Positions 47,887-59,748 of a stretch of 64,000 bases of DNA are shown here, in pieces. Numbering within the stretch: position 1 is the first letter of the stretch; the number at the start of each line of letters is the position of its first letter. The notes beneath the pieces are model-generated. The model searched no databases and was not told where the DNA came from. It worked only from the letters and a program-made list of their open reading frames with translations. The stretch covers positions 5,706,598 through 5,770,597 of the forward strand of contig NW_020656077.1 in assembly GCF_003589595.1 (NCBI RefSeq), given 5' to 3'. Source of the DNA: Hyposmocoma kahamanoa (taxonomy: Eukaryota; Arthropoda; Insecta; Lepidoptera; Cosmopterigidae). The translations under genes were made by a program, and so were the position numbers.

Positions 47887-50654
47887 ATGTATGGTGGACA
47901 CACGATCGGCAACCGGTCTTGCGTATCGTAGAAGAACGTACTTTGTCAACTAACAGCACCGAACCCTTATATCACCATTTAATGATCAACATTGCCATGG
48001 TTTACTGTTTTACGCCGGATTATTATAACATGTACTTAGAAATTCCATTTATAGCAAAAATTTGAATACATTACCGTTGTATAAGCCGAAAGTAATTGAG
48101 CATTTACGAGCACAAACGTATTCGAATAAATTCAATTCAGAAAACATTATTGTCGAAGTTCATAAATAGGTGTTGCTGTAATTGCCTTCCATGTAAAAGT
48201 GGAAATGTTATTTTATCGAAGCCAATTTATGATCAAATAGGTATGAATTCTTTGAAAATGTTTGGGAAATAGACTTTATTTCTGATAATGCCATAATTAT
48301 TTGAAATTCTATTTTAGATATGTAGTCCCAATAGGAATTTGAAGATACCGGGATTTATGACTTTTCAAACGCCTTAAGAGTTTTAAAATTGGATATTGCT
48401 TCAAACATAACAAAAAGATTGATTAAAATAAATGTCGATTTGAGAAGCTATTTCCCTTCTAGTTAATACACTCGTCGGTTAAGAAATAAAATTGTACTCT
48501 CTCCGTTATTCTTAGACTATTGATAATGTAATGTAAATATAATTAAGAGACATAAATTCCTTTGATTCGGCTGAATTCGAACTACCAACTTTTACGCCAA
48601 ACCAGGGCGGTCGCTCATACCGTAGCGCAGTTGGGAAACTGTGCTACGGAATGAGTTACTAAACCTTACCAATTTCTCTATATTCCTGTTGTAGATCTTT
48701 GTTTTTTTTTTTTACGACTTTTGCCGTAGCGTCACCTGTGAGAAACCTATGAAAGTTTTTTCTTCACTCGTTTTTTTAGTTTTGCTCTTTTTGTTTCGTG
48801 TTTATGAATAATAGCTACAAACTGGTGGAATTTTTAACAAAAATGAATAGCATGGTAGTAAAACATCAAGATCAGTAAAATAAATATTGCTCCTAAGAAA
48901 CATTGTCAAGGTTACATAAATAGTTAAACCTGAGCAACTGCTGAAATAGCCAAAATTTAAGAAGAACAACAGCAAAGTGGCACCATCCGTCATCATTGTT
49001 CATCAAAATAACATTAAAATCATTCATTTGGGCAATCTGTCATAAGATTCAGTTATATTGTCACTAATGTATGTATATTTTAACTTTCTTTTGTTGTGAA
49101 TTCTGAGTTGTAACCTGAATAATTAAGAAGTCTAGAGGCCGTCACGTCATGCCTGTAATAACATTTTTTTTAAATCTTTTAATTTTATATATATATGTCT
49201 TTAAAGTTCGAACATATAGTTACAGTACAGTACAGCGTAAACGATTGATACTTCAGCTGTTTATGTGTTTATGGAAAAAAAAGGTGTTAACGGGTTTTCA
49301 AGTCAATAAAATACATTACTTTTTTGGGGCAGTGGGTAAAAATATCCCTGTATGTTAAGAGCTAGTCACTTGAAATTTAATTTCAACTCTATGTCTCTTG
49401 CGATAAGGACGGTCTAAAGTGTCAAGCAGTACGCGCTCTTGAATATGCTACTGTACACATTAAGGCTTGTTATTTATCTACTTACACAGGGGAATTATAA
49501 GCCTGTTATGCTATAGTATATATATTAATAGATATTGTCTTTTCCTTCTATTTTTTTTTCTTTTAACAGTTTCAGGAACGTTCAAAATGTAACATTCTTT
49601 GTTAATGCTAACTTACAAATATGTTTTATTTACAAATATGCCTCAGTGTCAGTAATTTAAATGATTGAATAATTTATTTCTTTACGATTATAAATGCGCT
49701 CAAAAAATTGATTTTGAATCACTGTGATCTGCCGTGCGGCATACAAAGTTTTCCTAATTTTTATGGAGGCACTCACGCAGTACTTTGTAAATAACCATGC
49801 AGTCCAATTAGTCACAGCCTAACACTGATAAAACATGATAATAATTATAAATTTAGTCTGCTAGTTTAACGTACGAGTGTAAGAAGAAAGAATGTAAGTT
49901 TTATAAGAAATCTTCGACATTGTAGAATGACTTATTTTTAATACAATGAAATATCGGGAAAATAAATAAGGGGTAGGAATCCTGCAGACTCGTTCAACAT
50001 TACGGGTAAAGCTACTGATACTTTTGATTTTGTATTTATACCCACCCTGAAAGTGATAAACTCCGACTATTCATATTCTCAATTGAAATACCAGTAATCC
50101 TCAACGGTTATAATAATTTCGTAATAATCAATCGATTTAACTGCGATCAAACATACTTACCTGAAGTATAATCTTAATATCGGAGAATATTGACATAACG
50201 TTACAAGTTATTGTGAGTGTAGGCTCCCAACTCGCATTAGGCCGAAAGCAACATATGTAGAAGTAAAACTTAATAAGTACAGATGGACATGATAATAGAA
50301 AACGTGGTTTTGCTACAAGAATTTAAAAACCTCGTGCGTTGCGACGCCTGCAGTGTTTGTCAAGTCGTTATTATTTTAGCATTGCAGAACGGATATGTGC
50401 AAGCTTCGTCGTAAAAAGACTGTCCCTCGTTTTATAGCGCGGGCCAGGTCAGAGCGGGTCGCACAGCCACTGTTCCGGGTGGTCGTAACCTGTAGACCAC
50501 CCTCCTTGCTTTATTAATTTCCATAATATAAACAATAACAATGTTTTTAAAAGACTCAGTGAAGCATTACAGCGGAATTACAAGTATGTGTCAATCGTAT
50601 TAACGAGATGCTTACGGAACGAGTATAGAAAAAAATAAGTTGATTATTATATTT

Positions 50655-50679
50655 AACTGCCTCTGTGGCCGAACAGGCA
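50655..50679 (+). repeat. SINE head fragment (25 bp)
   Basis: Only the first 25 bp of the tRNA-derived SINE head (AACTGCCTCTGTGGCCGAAC plus a few bases) are recognisable. The sequence then departs into unrelated AT-rich DNA with no B-box or tail. It could be a severely truncated insertion or the remains of a deletion. The match is short, so chance cannot be excluded. Confidence 0.5.
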
Positions 50680-51117
50680 TAATTAATTCTTTCTGAGATG
50701 TCACTAATCTACTTCCACAGTGTCTAGTAACGTACGTCGCAATTAATTTCATAATGGTTTTTATTTCACGTCAATCGAAGAACTAACGGAATAAACTAAT
50801 TATTATTAATAATTATTTAATATTAGCTTAGACTATTTGACCACGTCACAGAAATAGACTCAGCATCTTCTGTACCGCCATGACATAAGTACTTAATATG
50901 CAAAGTAAATTACTAGATTAAATCACGACATCTCGTTCTAACAAGCTTGGATTGGGAGCATTCACGTGCATTGTATTGAGCGTGTCGTGCACCCAATTAC
51001 TCGATATCTATTGAGATTCGTAGCTATAGGCTAGTTACCGGAGGAGAAGCGGCAAAAATTGTTTTGCTAGATCATATGGTTTAGGTATTTACTATTAAAT
51101 AACGGTCTTCACTTCTT

Positions 51118-52165
51118 TGAATCACAATCACAACAGAACTTTTGAGAGCGGGCGGCAAGCCGATACTTGAAGTCCTCCAGAAGCTTTTCAATTCTGTCAT
51201 CGTCGAAGGTCAAACGACGAAGGCATGGGGCAGAAGCGAGGTCGTCCTGTTCTTCGTAAAGGGTGATAAAATACTTTTGAAGAACTATCGACCAATCTCG
51301 CTTCTGAGCCATATCTATAAGTTGTTTTCGAGAGTTATCGCGAATCGTCTCGCTCGCAGGTTTGACAACTTCCAACCTCCCGAACAAGCCGGTTTCCGAA
51401 AGGGTTTTAGTACCATAAACCACATCCATATGCTGCGGCAGGTTATACAGAAGACTGAGGAGTATAACCTGCCATTTTGTTTTGCGTTTGTGGACTATGA
51501 GAAGACCTTTGATTCGATGAAGACCTGGGCGGTGCTACAGTCTCACCAAAGGTGCCTAATGGACTATAGGTATATCGAGGTGTTAAGGTACTTATACAAA
51601 AACGCCACTATGTCAGTCCGATTCCAGGATTAGAGCTCTAATCCTATCCAACTGCAACGAGGCGTGAGACAGGGAGATGTGATATCTCCGAAACTGTTCA
51701 CTACTGCGTAGGAGGATATTTTCAAGCTTCCGGACTGGAAAGAACTTGGCATGGTGATCACATATGGATCAGAAATGTGGCCTCATAAGAAGGCACAAGG
51801 TCACTCAGCGGGCAATGGAGAGAGTGATGCTCGGTATTTCCCTACGTGATAAAATCAGAAATGGGGAAATCCGTAAGAGAACTATAAGGTAACCGACATA
51901 ACTCGAAGAATTGCTCAGCTGAAGTGGCAGTGGGCGGGGCACATAGCTAGGAGAACCGATGGCCGTTGGGGCGGAAAGGTTCTTCAATGGCGACCGCGCA
52001 CCGGACGACGCTCAGTGGGTAGGCCCCCCCCACCAGGTGGACCGACGATCTGGTAAAGGTCGCGCGAAGCCGATGGATGCGAGCAGCGCAGGACCGATCG
52101 TCGTGGAGATCGTTGGGGGTGGCCTGTGCCCAGCAGTGGGCGTCGTATGGCTGAGAGTGAGTGAA
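51118..52165 (+). pseudogene. Non-LTR retrotransposon (LINE) fragment, RT with internal deletion
   Basis: From 51118 the frame gives ELLRAGGKPILEVLQKLFN, NYRPISLLSHIYKLFSRVI, PPEQAGFRKGFSTINHIHML and FAFVDYEKTFDSMK. These are classic LINE reverse-transcriptase blocks, with the first catalytic Asp in FVDYEKTFDS. After about 51630 it continues with frameshifts: LQRGVRQGDVISPKLF, then a jump at about 51740-51765. Beyond that come the C-terminal blocks (RAMERVMLGISLRDK, LKWQWAGHIARRTDG, GRRSVG). The block with the catalytic F/YADD is absent. The 5' endonuclease half is missing, as in a 5'-truncated insertion. I favour an RTE-like clade on wording, but this is recall. Confidence 0.85.
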
Positions 52166-54213
52166 CGGTCTTACAAAAATATGCATTACACCTAAGGATA
52201 TCGTCTAAAGAATGTGCTAATTTGTTACACGATAGGACGTTTCTTTACTCGTCTGTATAAAATCCTGAAAACAGGCTAAATAAAAGTCTAAAAGGAATTA
52301 TTTAAGAACAAAATATCGAATTTTGCCCATAATTATGCAGATGTTTTTTATCTTTGAGTACTACAGAGAATCGCTAAGGTTTCATTTTCAACTGAGGCCC
52401 TATAGTTTTCAATTCACATTTTCCCAAAATTTGTTTTTCCCAAAATTCCCCGTCAGTCGTTATCGGACGCTTGAAGGTTTTGTGTTAAATCAGCGCGCGT
52501 GTTGCGGAACGCGAGAGGCGGTTCCCTACACCTCATCTCTTAAAATGTAGTCTCGCGTACGCGTATTAATGACGTTTAGGAGTCAATACCAATCATTGCA
52601 TTTCGCTAACTGTATTCATTCCTAAGAACCCTAAAAAAAGAAAAAAGAAAAGAAAACCTAAGAACTCGATATGTATTCATTCATTAAAAATTTTTTTCAG
52701 ATAATACTACTTTAGAACATGATCCAAGCGCAGATTAATAAAAGCATTGACTTTAAATGGTTGTTTTTTAGAATAATCGTAAGGTGAACATTTTTATTTT
52801 TAGCGTATAAATAAAATATAAATGTATGCTGTTATTGTAATAGTGATGACATTGACCTCGCGACCCTTACCACTAACGTAAACAGTGTCACCGCAACCAT
52901 CAATCACAGACTCGTTTGTGACGTACCGCAACTTGCACTGCGACTAGACATGGAGACCCAATTTGATTAGCCTGACCCTCTGTATCGGGGCAAATCCACA
53001 ATCCTCGTATCACTTAATTGTTTATTTCACAATTTCGACACGGAGATTGTTCCGACGTCATATTTTTAATAATGAAACTGTTTCGGTTTATAATAAACGT
53101 TGGAATAGACATTATGCGCGCATATAATGCAGGCAGGCTGCAACAGGGAGCTAGCGATTAGAGTACTAGTCGGCCAATGATGTCATCTGATTGCGATGAG
53201 CGGGCACGCCTCGGCCTCTGTCGCCGATTCGTGACCAAGACTCTACACGACTCATGCATACCTAGAAACGCTTGGAAGTAAATTGAACTACTTAAGCGCA
53301 TTTTCTTAAGTAAAAAAACAGTTGCTGTTTTATGCTGGAACACGGGCGGGTGAGTGTCAATATAATGGCAATCTATAGCGTTGCCATGTACGTAAGTGAA
53401 AAGTAAAATGTAAATGGTGTACTAAGATCTGGGACCAATGAGAAATCAAGAAATGCTTTATTTCGAGAATCTGCATTACCAGCGGATCGAATGCATTATC
53501 ACCTTGAATGTACTTAAGAAATCCCATTGCTAAAGGTTGGCTAAAGTCCAACGGGGAACCCCACATTACCAGACGATTTAATAATTATGGACTTTTGTAT
53601 GTGTTAATACGTGTTTACTGATGTTTGTATCAAGCTTTCATTCATCTGGCTCCGTAATGTTTGCTTATTTCGTCCGGGATGTAGGTGAATGTCACGTTGC
53701 ACCCATTTATGTGTTCAGTGTGAGTTGTTTATTTATAGCAAAGCAGTCGAGCTAGAACCACCAACAGTGTTTCTTGTTAGAAAGTGAGAGTTCCAAGTTT
53801 CTCGGGAATGCGCTCCGCAAATTCGAGGCATCGACCGAGGGCGACAGCGTTGGGGATTTGGGTCGACTTATGACTTACAACATTTACTCATTGGTACATT
53901 TCTACATCGAGATATTACTTGTGAGTAGGATTTTGAAAAGTTATTTTGGGAATGTTACAATTGTCGCTGAACTTTAAACGGTAGGTAATTTAATAGCGTC
54001 AGGTTTAGAATAATGTTCATATGATTTCGAAGTTTAACCTGTGGAATACCATTGTTCGCGGCATACTTGTTTCTCGATCCCGTAAATAAGACTCGGGGTT
54101 CCTACGGACAATAAATAACTAGTGCAACGATTGCGACCGCGCTCGGGATGAGTGGGATCGGGGAGGGGCCGGCCATTTTAATGTCCCGACGCCAGACTTT
54201 ATATTAAACATTC

Positions 54214-54316
54214 AACCTTGGCAATGGCCTAAATCGACATCGGAACATGCATACACACCCACTCCAACCTTGGCAATGGCCTAAATCGACCAGGGACACG
54301 CGTACACACCCACTCC
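54214..54316 (+). repeat. 52-bp tandem duplication
   Basis: Two units (54214-54265 and 54266-54316) begin AACCTTGGCAATGGCCTAAA and end ACACACCCACTCC. They differ at several bases in the middle and by one base in length. No known element is recognised. Confidence 0.85.
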
Positions 54317-56546
54317 TGTCGTCACGGAAAAAGTTCACTCGTTTAATTTCGACACTTCTTGATGCTATAAATAAATAATAAACGTTACGTGCTTACTTCA
54401 TACTCTGCGCCATTTAGACGTAATCTTTGTTTGTGCTGTTGACATTGATTTAGGTCGTAGCCATGACTTTCAGGTCTAACTGTGTTTGTCCTTATTTACG
54501 CTTGCATTATAAACTTTTTTAACTTTTGACGCCCTAGAATAACTTTTTCCTGTTCTGAATGAACTGACGTAACTGAGTGAAATTGTTTAAGTATCACCAT
54601 GTGTATTTTGAATTCTTAACACACAAAACAGCCACGTGTTGTATCAGCGAGTGGATTCAATATTCAATATTTGTGCATTTGAATGTGATGCGTAAAGTGT
54701 AGCACGCTAGTGCGCTAGCGTATATTGTGTGCGGTTTATGCGACCTTTGAAGATCCTCGACCACGTTGCGCCATTTGCTTTTATTTTACCACCAGACTGC
54801 TCTTTAGTATATTTAATAATATTCATCGAAAATTTCAGGTTTTCAAACATAACAGGTCAAGACCGAAATCAAAGTTTCGCTTTACTTTATTACTAAATCT
54901 AAAGTCCTAGGTTGCACAGAAAATTAAAACTACAGCTTGTCTCATAGTTATATTTTTGTTTTGTGCCTATTACAATATGTGTATTAGCGTGTGATCAAAT
55001 AAGTTATGAGTTTCCTTGAGGTCGGCACTTGTTTATGAGACGGATCAGTTACATCATACCCGGCGTCATTACGTATGCATTGAGTTTGCCGGTATTGTTA
55101 TCGAGGAAGTGGCGAGCAAAGTGTGTCACTGACGAGAACAGAGGCAGGGTCGAGATGCCAGTGACGCGACACTGGTTCGGTTGCCTAATTTACGTTAATC
55201 GCTGCATTGTGCCACCGAATAAAAACACGAAATATGCGTTACAACTTACCAAAAACACAAATATTGTCGCTACGACACGCAACTTGTTCAACAAAAACCG
55301 GAAGTTGCACAGACTGCATACCTACGAAAAATAATAGACATGAAGAAAGCTGTGAAAGCATGGATGACTGTGCTGTCTTTGCATTTCAAGGTTCCGATGG
55401 ATCTATAGTCTGCCCAGGTTAATCGTAGCCTTACATTGTAACATAATGAAACTTAAGAATTATATGAGAAAGAAACACGTTGGCTGGTGGTGGTTTAGCT
55501 TGCAGGTGTTCGGTGTCACTACAAAACTGGTCGGGCATCCGGTTGGAGCCTCGCGCAGCGCCCGACAGATGGCGCTGCACGCAACCGTCGCTGCTACTAT
55601 ACACAAATATTTCCCTTTCCTGTTGACGTTGCGGTTGTTTTGAAAAACCTATCTAAATAACGCGAAAGTCGTTCGCAATTTCGTCACGCATTAATTATTT
55701 AACTCTACAGCCGCCTATTTTTCCGCACTATATTATGCATGTTTAGTTTGTCGTGATAATTTATTTATACAAATCTATATTTGTGTGAGAGTATCAAAGT
55801 AAAAACAAATTGTCTAATTACGCGGTGGTCGGTCGCTTATGTAACTAATGGCGGCATAATCGGGCTCGAGGAATCCGATCGTAAACACGCTCGCTAACCC
55901 ACTAAAACATATTTCTTTTATTTTGCGGAGCGACCGACCCGCAGTGCCTCCTCCAGCCAGCCGCCACTTAATAGAACAGGTTTTTGTATCGGAGTTAACG
56001 ATAATTCCGCCGGCGAGTTGCTGCCTCACCCTCCCTGCATATTTTCTTAAATCTAAAGAAACGCGTCGTTTTTTAAATGCTCTAGCATCCCGTTTCCACA
56101 TGTAAATGTATGTTTAATTTATAATTTGGTCTGCACCACAATTATCAATTTTTCAAATAATTAAATGCAGTTTAATTAATGAACTATTATGAATAAATGA
56201 ACGCAAGCAATGATTATTTAAAATTGATATTTTGAAATGGTGCTCTCACGCAGACCGTTGGGCGTCTTTTATCCTGAGTCCCGCTGGCGCCGCCGTGGCG
56301 CGCCACCGAGTTTCATCAACCTCTACAGCCATTACATTTTTTTCCCTCCGCTCCTTGATTGAAGTCTTATTTTTGTTCGGGGCTTGTCCGCCTAATGGAT
56401 ACTATTCATATTGGTGCTAATCGAAGAGAAACATTTCATTAGGGAAACATTAAATATAGATTAATGTGAAATTTAAAACAATATTAACGCTCATATTATT
56501 ACATCTAGTCCGTTTACAACTAATTTTTTTTATAATGCCAAGTAAT

Positions 56547-56806
56547 GGGACGAACAAGTCGTGCGCCTGGTAGTAAGCGACGCGCCTGTTCCATACAGTT
56601 GCAGTGCCACTTATGCTTTGAATCACAAAGTTCTGAGGAGTTCAAAGTTGACAAGTCCCATGTGCCTATAATTTCACCAGCACCCTAACATTTCAAAACA
56701 GGAAAGAAGTACCTAATGCTCACATTTGACGTCAGAAATAGGTAAGGTGCAGTACTCCCCTGGATGAACTCTTTCACAAGGACTTCTACTGCTACTAAAC
56801 TGATGT
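56547..56806 (-). repeat. Dispersed repeat P, copy 2
   Basis: This minus-strand copy of repeat P starts at the left with the complement of the tail (GGGACGAACAAGTCGTGCGC). It continues through AATTTCACCAGCACC and ends at the right with the complement of the head (GAAATAGGTAAGGTGCAGTA and AGGACTTCTACTGCTACTAA). The inner head block around the 'ccgccaagcagtaatg' motif is partly deleted relative to copies 1 and 3. Confidence 0.72.
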
Positions 56807-57479
56807 ACTAAATTCGTATATCTGTATGGTTTCGGTGCACAGATGCGATTAACCTGTATTTGAAATTCAATATGTATCCCTGTTAACAATGCGACAATAA
56901 TAAAATTTGCACCGTATAATGCGATACAACCAATGTATCCACACAATAGGATCAATATTGCCTAATTATAATTAGTCACCGGGGAATCACTCGTGGCCTC
57001 GTATTGAACTGTATCAGCACCACACACCGTCTTGACACTGCTGATTAACAATAAATAATGCTCATACATGTTCTTATTATCATCACACGTCTGTTGTTGT
57101 GTGCGAACGAATTCGTGTTTATAATGACGGTTGGATTCTGTAACTATCGTCTTCATTACACACCGACAAAGTCGAGTTATATTTATTCTTCAACGCATCG
57201 TTCAAGTGTGTGTGTTGTGTATGTGTAACCTTTCTTTTGTTGATGTGTGACGATTTAGTTCTGCTTTGTTTGTTTTGAATTATTCAGATAGAATGCGTCC
57301 TTGCTGATTACATTTTGTTTACAATTTATGGATTTATGGAACATTGTTACAACAATCCCTTTATCAAAGACTTTCAGATAACGCGTGAAAGTTTCTATAA
57401 GTTGTAATAAAGCTTACGAAACTTGTGCAGTCGAATTGCAAGAAAGGTTGCGTTGTAAGTGAATGACGGCGTTTGAAGT

Positions 57480-57730
57480 CTCGTTGGATGCGTGCAGAGT
57501 AGCAGTGTGCTTGGAGCGACCGACCCCTCGTTCTACGTTCGCTGACGTGCCCTCGGTTGTTCGTCCGTAGTTATACATATGGGTCGGACGAAGCAGCGGC
57601 GTGCCGGCGCAATATTATCAGCTCGGTGAAATCGCTCGCCCGCCCGCTTCACCGCACCGCGCGCCTCGCCTGCGCCAGTCGCCGTGCGCCAACTGAAACG
57701 CGCGCACCGCTAGCGTAATCGAACGTACAA
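57480..57730. promoter_or_regulatory. GC-rich, possibly promoter-like segment beside the minus-strand exon candidate
   Basis: This is one of the most CpG-rich stretches of the window (CGCTCGCCCGCCCGCTTCAC, CGCGCGCCTCGCCTGCGCC). It also carries a TTCGTCCG/CGGACGAA inverted pair around 57560-57595. It abuts a region with GTAAGT donors on both strands (plus 57955, minus intron starting at 57762). This could be a bidirectional or alternative promoter; orientation is unresolved. Confidence 0.35.
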
Positions 57731-57762
57731 TATCCCACACGAGTCTCTCGCTCTGTACTTAC

Positions 57763-57971
57763 ATCGTCGTTTGAACGGTTGCGTTTCTAACGTCGGGCAT
57801 CGGTCGATTTTCTTTGAAAAGTAAATTTCTCGTCTTTATAACGGGTCCGTTAGTAAGAAGTGCATGTGCTCCGCTCGTCTCTATCATTTCTCCGTCAGTA
57901 ACATTCCCAGAAGTATTCAAGACAGCCGTCATCATAAGGCTGCCTGCGAACACAGTAAGTATCGGTCGCAT
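57763..57971 (-). CDS. Candidate first coding exon of a secreted or membrane protein (minus strand)
   Basis: On the minus strand an ATG at 57971 with G at -3 opens a frame of 69 codons. It runs into a strong splice donor, GTAAGT, whose first in-frame stop lies inside the donor itself. The N-terminus is signal-like: one Arg, then a hydrophobic run (ILTVFAGSLMMTAVL). The following residues contain three N-glycosylation sequons (NTS, NVT, NAT), as expected for a secreted or extracellular segment. The exon would end in phase 2. The flanking DNA is GC-rich and could be a promoter region. Against it: I do not recognise the protein, I could not find a second exon, and the plus strand has a GTAAGT donor in the same place (57955), so this may be chance. 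If real, it is antisense to osa. Confidence 0.3.
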
Positions 57972-58856
57972 GACTCAATGTAAAATGGGACGATTCTTAT
58001 CTACCGTCCGTGCTCTGTGCAAGTGTGTGCGTGACTGTGTGGAGACAGTGACTGCTCCGATTTCGTGTGCGTAACATCCGACCGCGTTAGCGTCTAAGTG
58101 TGCGTTGGCTCAATACTTAGTTCTATTTTGTGACTGCGGCTAGATGTTTGTTTTTATTATCATATGACCGATGACTGCTGCAAAGTTTGTTTAGACCAAA
58201 AGTTTTGATGCCAACTTTGAAGCTAACAATGAGAGATTATTTTGGCAAAAATTTTGAATATGTTCTTTAAATATTTATAGTTACAGTGCTCATGTTGAGG
58301 ACCAGGCAATTATCGTCATTATTGCAATGGTTACTTTATGGAACGGGATCCCACTTTGTCGATTAGGTTACACGACGCTGCCGCGTTTGCCGTCGGAAAC
58401 ATTGTAGGCGTATTTGAGCCGAGAAAGAAAAGATGATATGAAACTAGCATAAACCATTTCGTTAATTATTGTATATTTAATTAATGCGTATATAGAGATG
58501 GCCGGCAAATTCAGTTGGTAATAATTAACGACTCCCCTTTTTCGTTAGTCTAAAACTATTATGACTTTCGCTTCACTCAATTGAACTGTATTAGTTAATC
58601 AATTCTGCCCTCCTTATCTTAAACAGCGCATTTGCATTTTGGTAACTTATGTGCCACATAAAAGATTATTTTTTCTTTGAAAAATGTCAATTACGTTGAT
58701 TTTGCCTAACAGTAAAACTGAAACTAAATAGATATAAAAAAAACTGCAAAATAGGGGGTTGTAGATCTCATTTTGCTGATTCCAGATAATGTTAATAACT
58801 CAATTTCGCCAAATATGTTGATAACGTTGTTGTATGATAAGGAGACGGCGGAATTG

Positions 58857-59114
58857 TTGAGTTCGTACCACACTACTAACCACACTAACTATTTCTGCCG
58901 CCAAGCAGTAATGTTAGCATTACTGCGTTCCGGTTTTGAAAGGTGCTGGTGAAATTGCAGGCACATGGGACTTGTCGACTTATGTCTCAGGGTGACGGGC
59001 GCAGTAGCAGTGCCCCTCAGATCTTTGCGATTCAAAGTTCTGAGTAGCACTACAACTGTTGTGGACAGGCGTGTAGCTTACCATCAGGTACACACGACTC
59101 GTTCGTCCCGTCAC
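58857..59114 (+). repeat. Dispersed repeat P, copy 3
   Basis: This plus-strand copy runs from about GAGTTCGTACCACACTAC through CTATTTCTGCCGCCAAGCAG, TGCGTTCCGGTTTTGAAAGG, CTCAGGGTGACGGGCGCAG and TTGTGGACAGGCGTGTAGC to CTCGTTCGTCCCGTCA. The first part of the head seen in copy 1 is absent or diverged. It lies about 350 bp upstream of the hAT-like MITE at 59.5 kb. Confidence 0.75.
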
Positions 59115-59465
59115 TTGATATTATATATAAAAAAACTAAGGTTAGTGAATTAGCATAATGCGCTTCTTTTAATTTAAATCTGTAAGTTGTTTTATATCTA
59201 ATTATAAAATTACCTTTCGAATAGTTTGTTATATTACATGTAGAGTAGTAAAATTTAAGACAAACTAAAATTATGGTAATCACCAGACTCGTCCTTAAAT
59301 GATTCACAACGATTAACAATGCACTTATTGAAATAAATTCCTAATGAAACAAAAGAAATTCCCAAGCCATTACACCAACAAATGTAAGTACAATATATAT
59401 AAAGTATCTTCATATAATATTTAGCTAACAGAATCGAAATAAAAGGTAAAACTAGTAGTTGTAAG

Positions 59466-59748
59466 CATTGACTTACAAATAAATGGACGACTGGTCTAAT
59501 ACAAAAACCACGAAAAAAATGTCTCAAATCAACCTATTTAAACGTGACATGTAAAGGAATATGAAAAAGCTAAAACATTGAATTTAAATTGTAATGTCAT
59601 CGAGGTACTGTCTAATTTTGCTTGCTTCGCTATCAGTCGAACAAACGAAGACTAAAGCGTGAATGACTCTCTGTATACGATTTTAACGCCCTATAAGTTC
59701 GGACACTTTTTAGCGTGGACCCGACGTCCATATAATTGTAAGTCAATG
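59466..59748 (-). mobile_element. hAT-like MITE R, copy 2, perfect 8-bp target duplication
   Basis: This 283-bp element has the same inverted ends as copy 1, flanked on both sides by GTTGTAAG (59458-59465 and 59749-59756). Read on the minus strand it is collinear with copy 1 over most of its length: GCTAAAAAGTGTCCG, TTTAGTCTTC, GATGACATTACAATTTAAAT, ATTTTTTTCGTGGTTTTTG. It carries extra internal segments missing from copy 1, so it is the better guide to the full family. Confidence 0.9.

Noticed and set aside
50150..50170. CATACTTACCTGAAG resembling the 5' end of U1 snRNA
   Set aside because: Similarity stops after the ACTTACCTG core. It is simply the complement of a splice-donor-like GTAAGT, with no U1 body following.
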